Under the pieces are notes generated by a model. It ran no database searches. It was not told the DNA's origin and was given only the letters and a program-made list of their open reading frames with translations. The translations under genes were made by a program, and so were the position numbers. This document shows positions 8,047-18,404 of a stretch of DNA of 64,000 nt, piece after piece. Location: contig NZ_JAGKJI010000008.1 in NCBI RefSeq assembly GCF_020329485.1, positions 123,143-187,142 on the forward strand, written 5' to 3'. Source of the stretch: Bradyrhizobium cenepequi. Lineage in GTDB: Bacteria > Pseudomonadota > Alphaproteobacteria > Rhizobiales > Xanthobacteraceae. How positions within the stretch are numbered: position 1 is the stretch's first letter; every line of letters starts with the position of its first letter.

Positions 8047-9522
8047 TCAGTTTCTCCAACTGCCCAGCGCTGCGTGAAGCGCGGGCACGGCATCTGCCGA
8101 TTCGCGGACTGGTCTGGTCATGAGCGCGGCTGTCGCCAGGAAGGCCGACAAGTCGGACGCAGGGTTGCCCGCCGCAATATGCGGATTTTCCTCCAAATAC
8201 CCCGTATGGACCTGTCCGCTCAGAAATGCCTCGTCCGCGAGGATCCGCGCGAGGAAGCTTGCGTTTGTCTCGCAGCCGAGAAGCACCAGGTCCCGCATCG
8301 CGCGATAGGCCTTCATCGCAGCCTCAATGCGCGTGGGCGAATGCACGATGATCTTTGCGAGCATGGGATCGAACACTGTCGTGATCTGCTGGCCCTGCAA
8401 GATGCCACTGTCAATCCGTACGCCGTCGCCGTCCGGGTACTGGAGAATTAGTACCTTGCCGGTCGTCGGAAGGTATCCGCGTTCCGGGGCTTCGGCATAC
8501 AACCTAGCCTCGATCGCGTGTCCTTTCGAAACGATATCGGACTGCGAAAATCCAAGTTCGCGGCCCGCGGCGACATATATCTGTTGAGCGACAAGGTCGA
8601 TGCCGGTGATCATCTCGGTCACAGGGTGCTCAACCTGCAGGCGCGTATTCATCTCGAGGAAATAGAACTCTCCTCCGCTGAAGATGAATTCGACAGTGCC
8701 TGCGTTTCGATAGTTGGCGGCACGGGCGATCCCAGTGGCAGTTTCGCAGATCCGTTTCCGCAAGCCCGGCGAGAGTGCCGGCGCGGGCGTCTCCTCAATG
8801 ATCTTCTGGAACCGTCGCTGCACAGAGCACTCCCGCTCGAAGAGATGGACCACGTTTCCGAAGGAGTCGCCGAGCACCTGCACTTCGAGGTGCCGCGGGT
8901 TCTCGACATATCGTTCGACGTAAAGCCGCCCATCTCCGAAGTACCGCTGGCCCTCACTGCGCGCCTGCGCAATCGCATCCTCCAGGGTATCGAGATCGCG
9001 CACGATGCGCATGCCCTTGCCGCCACCGCCCGCCGAAGGTTTCACCAGCAAAGGGGCTCCAATGGCCCGTGCCCTGAAAGCGAACGTCGCTCGATCATCT
9101 TCTTCGATCGCCGAAGGCGCGACCGGAAAGCCGTTTCGCTGAACGAAGTTGCGGGACCGGATCTTGTCGCCCATCAGTTCTATGCTTTCGGGAGCTGGCC
9201 CGATGAACGCAATGCCGGCCTTTATCACGGCCCTGGCGAACTCCGCATTCTCGGAGAGAAATCCATAACCCGGATGGAGGGCGCCGGCGCCCGCCTTGCG
9301 GGCGGCAGCGATGATTTGCGCGCTATCGAGATAGGCCGCGATCGGCGTGTCACCGCTGATGGCAATCGCCGTGTCGGCCATGTCGATGGCCTGCGTCCTC
9401 GCATCGGCATCGTGGTAGACAATTGCGGAGCGAAGCCCGAGCTTGCGCAACGTCTTGATGATTCGTACGGCGATCTCGCCTCTATTGGCGATCAGAATGG
9501 TCTCGAAGGGTAGTTCACGCAT
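8047..9522 (-). CDS. Biotin carboxylase subunit of acyl-CoA carboxylase
   Basis: ATP-dependent carboxylation of the biotin carrier. The 491-residue protein (ATG at 9522, giving RELPFETILIANRGEIAVRI) has the complete set of family motifs: ALHPGYGFLSENAEFA, LVKPSAGGGGKGMRIV for ATP binding, EVQVLGDSFGNVVHLFEREC, FLEMNTRLQVEHPVTE with the catalytic Glu and Arg region, and GHAIEARLYAE. It heads the three-gene operon, separated by one base from the carrier gene. The C-terminal 50 residues extend past the core as in MCC alpha subunits, just before where the fused carrier would normally begin. Confidence 0.9.
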   Translation of the reverse strand: MRELPFETILIANRGEIAVRIIKTLRKLGLRSAIVYHDADARTQAIDMADTAIAISGDTPIAAYLDSAQIIAAARKAGAGALHPGYGFLSENAEFARAVIKAGIAFIGPAPESIELMGDKIRSRNFVQRNGFPVAPSAIEEDDRATFAFRARAIGAPLLVKPSAGGGGKGMRIVRDLDTLEDAIAQARSEGQRYFGDGRLYVERYVENPRHLEVQVLGDSFGNVVHLFERECSVQRRFQKIIEETPAPALSPGLRKRICETATGIARAANYRNAGTVEFIFSGGEFYFLEMNTRLQVEHPVTEMITGIDLVAQQIYVAAGRELGFSQSDIVSKGHAIEARLYAEAPERGYLPTTGKVLILQYPDGDGVRIDSGILQGQQITTVFDPMLAKIIVHSPTRIEAAMKAYRAMRDLVLLGCETNASFLARILADEAFLSGQVHTGYLEENPHIAAGNPASDLSAFLATAALMTRPVRESADAVPALHAALGSWRN

Positions 9523-9708
9523 GCGCCTATCCGTCCAAACAAGTGCCAAAGGTCGGGAACCCGCATTAGCGAGCGGTTGGTGCCGCCCTCAATTGCCCGC
9601 GGCCGTTCATCTGTCCGCATGCGAGATCCGGCGTTGCCGGCCTATAGATCAGGCTGGGGGCTAGTCACGAACGCGGGCCGATCGAAGGCTCGGCCTATTG
9701 GTGGTGGC

Positions 9709-10017
9709 TCATTTCGAGCCTCCTTTTCCTTTGAGAGAGTCTCGAACTGATATCACGTAGCGACATTGCTCACTCAAGCTTGCGAACTTGGCTCTGAGAC
9801 AAGCAGTGATCGCGTCCTCATTCGGTATGAGGCTGCTACAAAGGTTAAACACGTCCGGCGTGCAAGCCTGTCGCTCCTCCGCTGTCACCGTCCGATCTCG
9901 CGCACCCGCCCGTTCGGTGCATAGAGCTGCTGTCGTCGCAACAGCAACAACAAGCGCTGTTGTATAGCGGTGCGCTTTGAAGATCCAAGACCGATGCGTT
10001 CGCTGCATTTGATTCAC
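9709..10017 (-). CDS. Small exported cysteine-containing protein
   Basis: About 102 residues. The chosen GTG start has GAAGAGG just upstream; a longer frame exists to 10257 but its extra part looks like non-coding sequence. The N-terminus has a basic region followed by a hydrophobic stretch (TTALVVAVATTAALC) typical of a signal peptide. The mature part contains ACTPDVFNLCSSLIPNED and four cysteines, a pattern seen in small uncharacterised rhizobial periplasmic proteins. Function is unknown. Confidence 0.65.
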   Translation of the reverse strand: MNQMQRTHRSWIFKAHRYTTALVVAVATTAALCTERAGARDRTVTAEERQACTPDVFNLCSSLIPNEDAITACLRAKFASLSEQCRYVISVRDSLKGKGGSK

Positions 10018-11931
10018 GATATCCTCTTCAAGTTGGTACATCCTGCGGTATTGTTCTTCCTGCGCGTGGCGCAATATGGCCTGTCTCCTGGGAAACAGGC
10101 CTGAACCATTCAAAGCATTGAGGGCCGCGAAAGCACTCTTGCGGATCTGCGCACCTATCTCAGTGGTGCTTCTGTCATCAGTCTCGCCACCGCAGTATCC
10201 AACATCGGCAGTGTCGGAAACGACGGCACAAGGGAGGCTGGCTGCACTTGCAGCCAAAACGCACGAGCAATTGGCATTTTGGGCTCCCGATGTTGGCCTG
10301 AATCTGCGGTCGGTTTTGCTATGCCATGGACCGCCTCAGACCTCGCTTAGTCATGACATACCGCAACCGTCGGGCACGCGGAGACAGCTCATAAGCCGCC
10401 AGCTGGCCGATGAGCTAAAGAGCCGCCAACGCAGGACGAGACAACCATTGCGCCCCGGCTAGACGAAAGAGGTCGCGATAGCGGTAGAATATGCGCCGAA
10501 CGCAAGGAATTCCGCCATTCAGTTACGTCCAGCGCGTCCCTGAGGCTGCACCCATCGTCGAGAGCGACCATTGGGCACCCACGACCGCCGGGGTCATCAC
10601 CCAGAGTGTCCTTTCCAGTCCGAAAACGGTGACTCAAGCACATCCCGCTCTGATCTCGAAATGCTCATCCTGTTCCGGCTGGAACTGGACCGGTACCCCT
10701 GCGGTGCACAGGCCGCTTTGTCTTCGGGGGAGTGCTCGAGGATCGTGACGGGCTCTTGCAGCGTGAGCTTAAGAGTGTGAGACATTCGCAATTCTCATTA
10801 CCTGTCGGGAAGCTTTTTAGCCGGCCGGAGGCGGTCGCCACCTGCTTTGAGATCGTACAATCTAACGCTACGTGCGATTCAAGCCCCTCGAGCTTGGTTG
10901 TGTGAATATATCCAAACTCGCAGACCTCAAGAGCCATCTGGCGCCAACCCAGAGGCGGAGCCTTCATTGGCTGAAAATCGCACTTCATTCTCATCTAGAT
11001 GGAAGCCGGGGCAGGCGTGCACGAATAGACAAGCCGAGGGCGATGTCATCTGATCTATTCGAGCCCAGCCGCGAGCTGTTGCCATGAGTTGCGCCGTCAG
11101 GTCAACGTCCTCATCTACATTGTAGAATTACGATACAAAAAATGCTCGCGACCGGTTCCGCTGGAGCCGCGGCCTCAGATCAAACCCTGGATTTGAGGAG
11201 ACTGCGCACTCATCGTGCTCCCGCCGGGGAGGGTCCTTCAGCGCGGTTATCGAAGCGCTCCAGCGCTCAGCGCGCGGGCGCGAACGCGATCGTCGGGACG
11301 GCAGTGCTGAACATGAACGGCGCACCCGTAACCCTAGAACCGCCTATGTCTCAGCAGCTTCAAGCCGCTCATAACCGACATCTACTCATTCGTAATCACA
11401 CAGGACGTCTATTCAGATGGTCGATCGCAAGAGCTCCGCGGCCGATGTAACGCATCGACAATGTACCCTCGCTCTCAAGAGAGTCGCCGCAGCACGGACC
11501 GACGCGCCGTCATTGGTGACGGAAATGAAGGAAGGCTGGGTAGGCGACCCCTGCTAAGCCCCACGCGAGATCTATCGCCCTAATTCGGTTGACCCGCAAT
11601 GCGCAACGAAACAACGCTTTAGTCTATGGTCCTGCTGCGCTTCCGAGGTTTCCGTCGTGAAGCCTTTGTGGCCGCCCGTTTCGGCGAATGAAGGCGCGAA
11701 CTATCGCTTCATGATCGTGACCAGCCGGCCTTTTTCCGAGCGCGTCGCGAAAGCGTGCGCAGCGGCGTTGCCTTTGGTCAGCGCGCTCGGCTCATCGAAC
11801 TTTAATGACCAAAACATCAGGATACTCGGAACAAGGCGAGATAGTTAAGGCCGAGTGGCGAGTCCTTTCGGGCGGCGGCCTACGTAATCGTACGGAGAGC
11901 GGGTGTCGCATTTTTTTGATCTACAAATTGC
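10018..11931. other. Long non-coding or decayed stretch
   Basis: Apart from the MerR-type promoter repeat at 10852-10882 nothing is well supported. A short minus-strand frame at 10597-10782 (MSHTLKLTLQEPVTILEHSP) lies downstream of that promoter and could be the start of a decayed gene. The extended copy of the promoter repeat (10883-10935) resembles those at the left edge and at 58.6 kb. Confidence 0.45.
10852..10882 (-). promoter_or_regulatory. MerR-type operator-promoter, degenerate palindrome
   Basis: On the minus strand: -35 TTGAAT, 19-base spacer, -10 TACGAT. The inner dyad (AATCGCACG-TAG-CGTTAGATT) is less perfect than in the other copies. Upstream of its -35 it shares an extended block with the copies at the left edge and at 58.6 kb. 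No intact gene lies downstream within 800 bases. Confidence 0.55.
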
Positions 11932-12150
11932 ATGCTCATCGACATGAACCCGAAAAATCCATTCTACGGTCCCAAACACTGGCGAGGGCGTGCGGAAGCA
12001 ACGCGGACCAAAGCGGACTCATTCGCCTACGGCAAGTTCAGAGACAGGCTCCTTAAGATCGCCGAGGAATATGAGAAGCTAGCCCGACGCGCAAAGGAGT
12101 GGCAGACGCTCAGAAAGGATGGCGAGGCAGGTTCTAGTCGCAGTTTCTGA
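11932..12150 (+). CDS. Small conserved soluble protein, function unknown
   Basis: A 72-residue protein (or 68 from the second ATG at 11944). The segment HWRGRAEATRTKADSFAYGK followed by a helical FRDRLLKIAEEYEKLARRAKEW looks like a family I have seen repeatedly as an uncharacterised small protein in Bradyrhizobium-like genomes. There is no signal peptide. No clear ribosome site separates the two possible starts. It stands alone. Confidence 0.6.
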   Translation: MLIDMNPKNPFYGPKHWRGRAEATRTKADSFAYGKFRDRLLKIAEEYEKLARRAKEWQTLRKDGEAGSSRSF

Positions 12151-13091
12151 TGCGTCGCTGATTCTCGACAAAGTACTCAGCTAGCTCGCTCGGAGTGGCT
12201 AGGTTTGTTCCTTGGCTCGATGGTCGGCCAATCCGTTCGGATCTCGGCCGCCGCTCGCCACCGGCGCGCAAATGAAGTCTCCACGACGTCGAAATCCGGA
12301 GGTCGTCCGACTACTGACTTGGATCCATCTTACTAGCAGGCGCAAACTAAACTATGCCGCCGAGCAGTTGGCCCATACGCACGCGCGTCCGCCCGCAAAT
12401 GAAAACCTGTGCGGCCGTAGCACCGGCGGACTCGACGCCTATCATCGGCAACTTTCGCGCGGCACATCTTTTGCAAGAGTTGTCTGGGGTCTGGACACGG
12501 TCCTTTGCCGCGCCATGCCCCAACCGGCCCGACGCACCTCATACCCGGCAGTGTGCGTCGGGCTTCGTGCTCTTTCAGCATAGAACATCGCATTTCACGG
12601 TGGCTAAATCGGATGTACCCCGCTTCTCCGATGGCCGACAAAGCGACGCCATTCCACTCGCATTGTGGGAATTGTGACACTGCCACGCATGCAAAATCAT
12701 AATCTCTTTTTGTGGTGCTGGAACAGCGTGGGCGACAAGCTCCCGGGTGTGTGCAGAGCGCGTTCGTCAACCTGCATACGCTGCATCGCGGGACTCATTT
12801 GCCGAGCCGAGCGAGTTTTGGAACATCTCGGTACCCCCAATTGTCTGTCTTTCCTACTACCGCATAGGGACATCTGCTATGTTCGATGTCGAGACGAGCC
12901 TCGCTCTGACGCGCAGTCCTGAACGAACTTTGCGACAACGTTTCCCAGCACCAAACCGGCGCGGGCACGCACGTTGCCTCTAAGATCGTTGAGGCCGCCA
13001 CGCGCGGAGAGCCCTCAGCCGCCCACTCACGCGTGTAGCCAGAGGGCGCACCATGTGGCGCTGGCTTGGCTGCATTGGCACGCCATCGCGC
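12151..13091. other. Non-coding stretch
   Basis: No protein family, RNA gene or repeat was recognised. Open frames on both strands overlap each other, lack ribosome sites and have no coherent domain pattern. Confidence 0.45.
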
Positions 13092-13268
13092 TTATGAGAA
13101 CGCATAGATGACCCAGCAGATACCGGCCCAGAGGAGCGCGCTGAGGAGCATCGCCGCAAGCGGCCAGAAATTCCGCGTTGCCCGCGGCCGCAAAGCATCA
13201 GGACGCGATGCGCGAGCGGCTTTACCGCCTTCAATCACGCGCGGTCTTGGTTTGTGCCAGTGCGTCAT
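13092..13268 (-). CDS. Small single-pass membrane protein
   Basis: A 58-residue frame, below the usual size cut-off. It starts MTHWHKPRPRVIEGGKAARA, is basic and Arg/Pro-rich for about 35 residues, then has one hydrophobic helix (WPLAAMLLSALLWAGICWVI) and ends YAFS. This is the layout of a small inner-membrane protein with the N-terminus inside. No family name can be given. It lies just 5' of the modA remnant's downstream end. Confidence 0.6.
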   Translation of the reverse strand: MTHWHKPRPRVIEGGKAARASRPDALRPRATRNFWPLAAMLLSALLWAGICWVIYAFS

Positions 13269-13477
13269 CCGTACCCCATCGTTGCGCTCCGGTAGTTGAC
13301 AGAGCCATGGCTAGGGTCACAGCAAAATCGAAGATCGCCAAGCCAGGCGAACGGCGTCCGGATTCCGCTAGGATCACGGTCATGAGGCTGTCAACCTGAT
13401 CATCAACTTAGCCGACTGCCAGATCCCAGCCGAGACCGTTTCCATATAGTCCAGCTCTGGCTCTCGAGCACCGAACC

Positions 13478-13800
13478 CTAGCGCTCGACGATCGCGTAAG
13501 CCGCCGGCCCTTCTGGAAAATTGATGAAGCCCTGCGCTGCCTCGCTGTCGGCGCCGCTCTTCAACTGCGCGCCACATTGCCGAATCGTATTATCGAGCTC
13601 CCGCGGCATCAGCCAGCACGAGGCGGCCTCATCGCCAACCAATTGAGATATCGCGACAAAGGCGAGCTCGTCATAGCCGCTCTCGTATTGATCGGCCCGC
13701 GTGATGTTTGCGCCCTCGACGCCCTTCGGCTGCATGGCGCTTGTGCAGTGAGGGACAGCTTCAACGCCACATTGATCAGTGTCAATCGAGCAGGTCTCAT
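13478..13800 (-). pseudogene. modA: Remnant of molybdate-binding protein ModA (C-terminal part)
   Basis: The minus strand encodes EGANITRADQYESGYDELAF, VAISQL, and FPEGPAAYAIVER, which match the last quarter of periplasmic molybdate-binding ModA proteins (GANI-Q-FV-SG-AELGFVALSQ and SPAAQAII-RYGF). A piece of the preceding block (VALKLSLTAQ) lies in another frame upstream. The expected YGF end is broken by a stop right after AIVER. The rest of the gene is missing. Molybdate transport genes accompany nitrogenase loci in rhizobia, so this may be the scar of such a locus. Confidence 0.65.
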
Positions 13801-14167
13801 TGTGAATTCCTTGACTGGTGACCAGCGCACCGCCTTTCTAGCTGCGGCCGTCTTTCATCTCAGCAATCGGCGTGCCGCACGCGAAAATGCTGTGGGCGCC
13901 GCCTGAAAGAGAGAAAGACCAAGTTTGCCGCGGCACCCGCGGAATGATTTAGCTCCCGTAGTCGGGTTTCCCACATCGACGTCTTCAACCGGACACAACT
14001 GGTACGACAAGATGCAAGGCAATGACGTCGGTCGCCTCTCCTGCTGCCAACGCGGCAACAATGCGTTAGCACTTGCGGTGGATCACAATTCAGCGCCGGC
14101 CTTTCGCCAACCGGCGCGCCATCAGATCGACTGTTGGATAATTCTCTTTCTCAGAGGAGCGACTGAA

Positions 14168-14364
14168 GTGGCGATGGGAACTGTGCAGTGGCTCAACCTG
14201 ACCGAGGGCTATGGCTTCATGACGCCAGACGGCTCTGACGTGTCGTGCACATCTCAGCGGTCGACAGGGCGGGTTACACGGGGCTCCCAGCAGGAGACAA
14301 GATCAGCTACGAACAAGTTACCGGCCGGCTAGGAAAGATATCAGCCGAAGATTTGCGTATTTAG
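14168..14364 (+). pseudogene. cspA: Cold-shock protein gene, frameshifted
   Basis: The start (GTG 14168 or ATG 14174) gives MGTVQWLNLTEGYGFMTPDG, the RNP1-containing opening of CspA-type single-strand nucleic acid binding proteins, with Phe in KGYGF kept but Trp-Leu-Asn for WFN. After SDV the frame shifts and the remainder, VHISAVDRAGYTGLPAG, then GDKISYEQVTGRLGKISAED, continues in another frame to the TAG at 14362. One small indel accounts for the break. Confidence 0.8.
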
Positions 14365-15583
14365 CATTCTGCTTGCCGAGCCGAGACTTGCTTGGCACCG
14401 GCGCGCCTAAGGCAGGGGATTGTCTTTGACGTACGCTTATGCCGCGCGCATAGCACGTAGCGCGGAGACACTGACTACATGGGCTGTCTCGCTTTGCGTG
14501 GGGCGCGCATCGTGGCGAGCATCATTTTCGCTCCGTCCTAGACGATTCGACTTGAGCGCTCGGTACGCGCGCGCGGGGCGCCGTGCGAATCTTGCCGCGC
14601 CTTCTTGGATCCACATCCTAGCGATTCCATCGACTCTAAACCCAGTACGCCCACCCGGCGAATGCTCTCTAAGAGCGCGCACGACTTCCTCCAAGCCTGA
14701 AATTGCGAAGCTTCATCACTTGGCAAAAATTTGCGCAGGCGGTGCGGATCAATCCGTCCTTGGGGCATCACGTGTTCCAACGCATGATCTTTGAAACTGC
14801 CGCCTATCCGCGCACTTTCAGAAGGCGCCTCCGAAACCCGTTCCGAAACTCTCTTCCGCCGGTCTAACGGCTGGTGCTGCGCAGCCGCGTGGCGCAGAAG
14901 CAAATGCGAGCTCAATCCAGGCTCTCAACGCAAACGCAACTAGTCGGCCACATAGATGACGCATTGGCACTGTTTCTCGCTCGGCGAGCAGCGAGAGGCT
15001 AAGGATGAGCAAGGAGTACATCGAGACGCAGCATCAGGCCGGCATACTCCACGGCCGTTCGGGCCGATTACCCTTCGAGCTTGCCAAGCATTTCGGCGGC
15101 CATGCTGCAGAGCACGGAGTAAACATTCTCGATGTGATTGCTATTAAGGCGAGCCCCCAGCATCGACGACCAGAAAAACCTGTAACTATGCGGCTACTTT
15201 CGGGTGCTGACGCCTACCAACTTGTCTTTGCACGGGCAGGGGCGAGGAGCAGCTGGTTGCCAAATTCTGCTAGCCTCAACGGCGCGCATCTTCTGCCTGC
15301 CGCCGTGACAGACGTGGCCCGCTTCGTTGGGGATCAGGGCATGTCGCACCAAAGGTGCTGCTTCCAGAACTCGTCGCCATTAATGAGCAACATGTGGCGT
15401 TGTTCTAGGGGCGCGCCCGGCAAGGCTCGCGTCGTGACCGCGGCATTCAACGGGGCTCAACCCGTCGAGCCGCCGCGAGTGCGGCAGCAAGAGCAGCTCT
15501 TCCGAGCGCTGCCTTTCGGGCAGTCAAACGTGCATTGTGGCGGCTCGGGACGAAGCCGCGCGTAGCTGGAAAAAGGAAAAAAT
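14365..15583. other. Non-coding stretch
   Basis: No gene is supported. A plus-strand frame from 15005 (MSKEYIETQHQAGILHGRSG) has a plausible first 50 residues but no ribosome site or family match, and later residues look random. Confidence 0.4.
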
Positions 15584-16168
15584 GTGAAGCTGAAACCAAA
15601 ACCGCAGGCTGAAAAGCCTCTTCGCGACCGGATCGAGCAGATCCGTGCGGAGGCTGATGCGTTCGTTGAGGCAAAAGTGAAGGAGATTGTAAATAGGCGC
15701 GAAAGCATGCCCCCTCCAACAGCAAGTGTATCAAAGCCTTACTGTGCCGATCGGTGTCGGGACCCCACGCCGATTCACATAGGGCTCCTGCCCTCCGACT
15801 TCGTCCCAATCACATGTTTCTCTGTCAACCGTGAGCCCTACACGGCCGAGCTGGGGCCGGAAGGGCCCCGCGACGTTCTTCTCATCCATCCCTCCCAAGC
15901 TGGGCAGATGGATGAAGCCGGGCCATCGTCGGCTGCCAGGCCATCTCATGAGCGGCGACTGGATTTCGCGTCTGTGATCCGCGAGGGGCGTTGGGATTAC
16001 AACCGCGAACGTTTCGCTCCGCTAGAGCTCGTCCAAGCACTGGACGACGAGGGTCTGCTGCCGAGCGCGGGCTGTCCAACGCATATTCTCATCGAAGGTG
16101 TGCCCCATAGGGCCGAGTTGGAAGAAACGGGCAAAGGACCGCGCGTTCGTCTTTATCCTCTTGGCTGA
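15584..16168 (+). CDS. Uncharacterised protein with charged helical N-terminus
   Basis: A 194-residue frame starting at GTG 15584 with AAGGA upstream. The first 40 residues (KLKPKPQAEKPLRDRIEQIR) are lysine/arginine/glutamate-rich and helical, as in several small plasmid- or island-borne proteins. The remainder has no recognised domain and no membrane segment. The C-terminal two thirds may be out of frame relative to the ancestral gene. Low certainty. Confidence 0.4.
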   Translation: MKLKPKPQAEKPLRDRIEQIRAEADAFVEAKVKEIVNRRESMPPPTASVSKPYCADRCRDPTPIHIGLLPSDFVPITCFSVNREPYTAELGPEGPRDVLLIHPSQAGQMDEAGPSSAARPSHERRLDFASVIREGRWDYNRERFAPLELVQALDDEGLLPSAGCPTHILIEGVPHRAELEETGKGPRVRLYPLG

Positions 16169-16924
16169 ACAACTCGGTTGGATTGCAACCCCAAGGCTCA
16201 GCGGGTTCGCGCACCGGGTAGGCGTGCCACAGCCCAGCTCGCGGCACGGGCATGCCGCCTCACCAATGGACGTTCGGGGCGTCGCCGACGGCGCAAGGTC
16301 TTATGCCGATCGAGTTCTACCGCCTGTGCAAGTGGCTGACGAAATAGGATATCAGCGCCGCTACCGGCATCCACTTCGTTTCACTCGCTGCGACGTCCGC
16401 TGGAGGTGCTTTCAAAATCCCTGCCGGTTGAGACCCGGAAGGTTGCGGGGATGATGTGGGACGTTCTCAGCACAGATTGTCCTCCCAGCTCAAATGTGAC
16501 GAATAGGGATGCTCGGCCTCCAAATGTGGCAATAGGTTTGCCCCTGCGGCACTGGCGACCACGCAGCATATGGCGGAGCACCATCTTACAACTCGTTCAG
16601 CTGGTGCTCAAAGCTCGTTGGATCCGCGGGCGGTGGAGGTGAGTCGGGCTGTGGGCCCGTGTTCAGTGGTCCGATTGGGTTGAAATCCATCTCGAGCTCG
16701 ATCAATCATGCCCGCTCGATGAAGCGCTCGATCGGGGGCGAGCCGCACGTCGCTCCTGATTAAGCACGCCTCTTGCGCTACGTGCGCATTGGCGTCGTCC
16801 ACTTCGAACCATCTTGACAGCGGCCAAACAACCTCACCAACAGGTCGGACATTATGACCGCAAGCAATCCGACCAACCTCAAAAGCTCTTGTATCACGGC
16901 AATTCGCCACATGTGGAGCCCGGC
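16169..16924. other. Non-coding stretch
   Basis: A short run near 16303-16350 (MPIEFYRLCKWLTK) ends in a stop and is the only protein-like piece. Nothing else was recognised on either strand. Confidence 0.4.
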
Positions 16925-17596
16925 TCAAGCCGACCGCTGTAGCATCACCATCAATTCGAGATCGCGGAACATGGTGTAATTCCGCCGGATCCACTGATGC
17001 AACTCCGCGGACGAATCCTTCTCGTTGCGCAGATAGCCGGTGAACGAAAAACTCAATCGGTCGACGAAGGTCTTTAGAAATACCGGCAGCGGCGAAAAGC
17101 GGAGTACACGCGCGCCATTCATGGCTTCAGGTAATTCGCTGCGCAGCACGAATTCATTATGAACGGTGATCAGCGCCCCTGGCGGAATCTGCCACCGCAG
17201 CATCTCATAGCTGCGCGAGGAGACGCGGTCGGTGCCGGCGACGAATAGGACGAGCGGCGCGATATGGCGGCGCACCGCCTCCTTCATGAAGCCGATCTCC
17301 TCGCACATCTTGAAGAATTCATCGAAGGCATGGAAGCCAAGATCGATCACCTTGGCCACCCCGTCATTAATGATCAGCCGGTCCATTAGCTGCATCTTGC
17401 CGTAGGTGTCGATCACATCCGCGGTCTCAGTGATGTTAGGGAGGTAATCGACCAGTGACGGCTCCTTCAGGTTGACGTCGAAGGAGAGCGCAGTTCCGTG
17501 CTTCAGCAGCAAGAACTCGCTCACCAGACGAGAGACGAGGGTCTTACCGACCTGCGGGCTTGGGGAGCAGATGATGTAGACGGGCGTGGCTGACAT
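16925..17596 (-). CDS. ParA/MinD-like P-loop protein with unusual Walker A
   Basis: A 223-residue protein related to the SIMIBI-class ATPases. The N-terminus VYIICSPSPQVGKTLVSRLV contains GKT but lacks the deviant-Walker KGG of typical ParA, and there is a DVNLKEPSL segment where ParA has its DxDPQ block. The ATG at 17596 is preferred over 17611. It is the second gene of a pair with a 58-base gap after the KGGVGKTT-bearing upstream gene. No centromere-binding partner is next to it, so a role in DNA partition is not shown; positioning of another cargo is possible. Confidence 0.65.
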   Translation of the reverse strand: MSATPVYIICSPSPQVGKTLVSRLVSEFLLLKHGTALSFDVNLKEPSLVDYLPNITETADVIDTYGKMQLMDRLIINDGVAKVIDLGFHAFDEFFKMCEEIGFMKEAVRRHIAPLVLFVAGTDRVSSRSYEMLRWQIPPGALITVHNEFVLRSELPEAMNGARVLRFSPLPVFLKTFVDRLSFSFTGYLRNEKDSSAELHQWIRRNYTMFRDLELMVMLQRSA

Positions 17597-17654
17597 CGCC
17601 GGTAATATCAAGCGAATTTCGTACGTAGTTCAGTCCTCATCGCGGAACGAGCAA

Positions 17655-18404
17655 CTATTTTTCCCCGCCGCGGGTCACTGACTTGGCGCCGGCCAAGTCA
17701 GTCAAGTTGATGCGATCATATTCGCGCCAGACATTGGCGAGCCAGTGCCGAACATAGCCGCGCAGGACGAAGGAGTAGTTCGCGGCCTCGTCGTGCCGCG
17801 CCTTGTTGGCGACGAAGCTGACGAACGGGACGGAAGCGACTTCGACCTGCTCATAGGCCATCTCGTTGAGCTTGGGGATCGTCAGCTCGGTCGCGTTCTT
17901 GATGCGGTGAAAATAGGAGTTGTAGGTCGACTGGTCCCACTGGAAGAACTGAGTGTCGTTGATGAAGTTCTTGACCAGAAGATATTTTGCACCACCCATG
18001 AAATTGGCGGTCTCGGCGATCTCGTCCAGGGAAGCGATGGAGGATCCCAAGATATGGAACACGGCAAAGGTGATTTGGCCGGACCGCGCGGCATCCAAAA
18101 AGCCGATGTCGCGCAATGAGGCCAGCGCCGGGGACAAGAGGCCTGCGCGGACGTCGATCACGGTGACAGATAGCCCTGAGTTCAGGGTGTCGAAGATCTT
18201 CATCTGATCCGCGGTCGTGGTCATGTCGACGATCTCAGTGATCTCAGGGTGGAATCGCTTCAGCGTTCCTCGCGGCGACTCCGTATCGAATGCGCGTATC
18301 TGCACGTTATTGACGCTGAAATAGTCCAGAAGCGTTCGCGATACGGTCGTCTTGCCGACCCCACCCTTGTCCGCGCCCACTACAATCACAACTGGCTTCA
18401 CCAT
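17655..18404 (-). CDS. ParA/MinD-like ATPase
   Basis: A 249-residue P-loop ATPase. The deviant Walker A motif VVGADKGGVGKTTVSRTLLD is at residues 7-26, followed by RAFDTESPRGTLKRF, and VTVIDVRAGLLSPALASL as the Walker B-like region. ParA-family proteins form ATP-dependent dimers that position DNA or protein cargo. The ribosome site AAGGGA lies just before ATG. The downstream gene encodes a second related ATPase, so they probably act together, perhaps as a heterodimer. The family may include cobyrinic-acid-synthase-like members, so function stays open. Confidence 0.75.
   Translation of the reverse strand: MVKPVVIVVGADKGGVGKTTVSRTLLDYFSVNNVQIRAFDTESPRGTLKRFHPEITEIVDMTTTADQMKIFDTLNSGLSVTVIDVRAGLLSPALASLRDIGFLDAARSGQITFAVFHILGSSIASLDEIAETANFMGGAKYLLVKNFINDTQFFQWDQSTYNSYFHRIKNATELTIPKLNEMAYEQVEVASVPFVSFVANKARHDEAANYSFVLRGYVRHWLANVWREYDRINLTDLAGAKSVTRGGEK

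Noticed and set aside
8518..9513. A 331-codon plus-strand frame opposite biotin carboxylase
   Set aside because: Antisense shadow without motifs or ribosome site.
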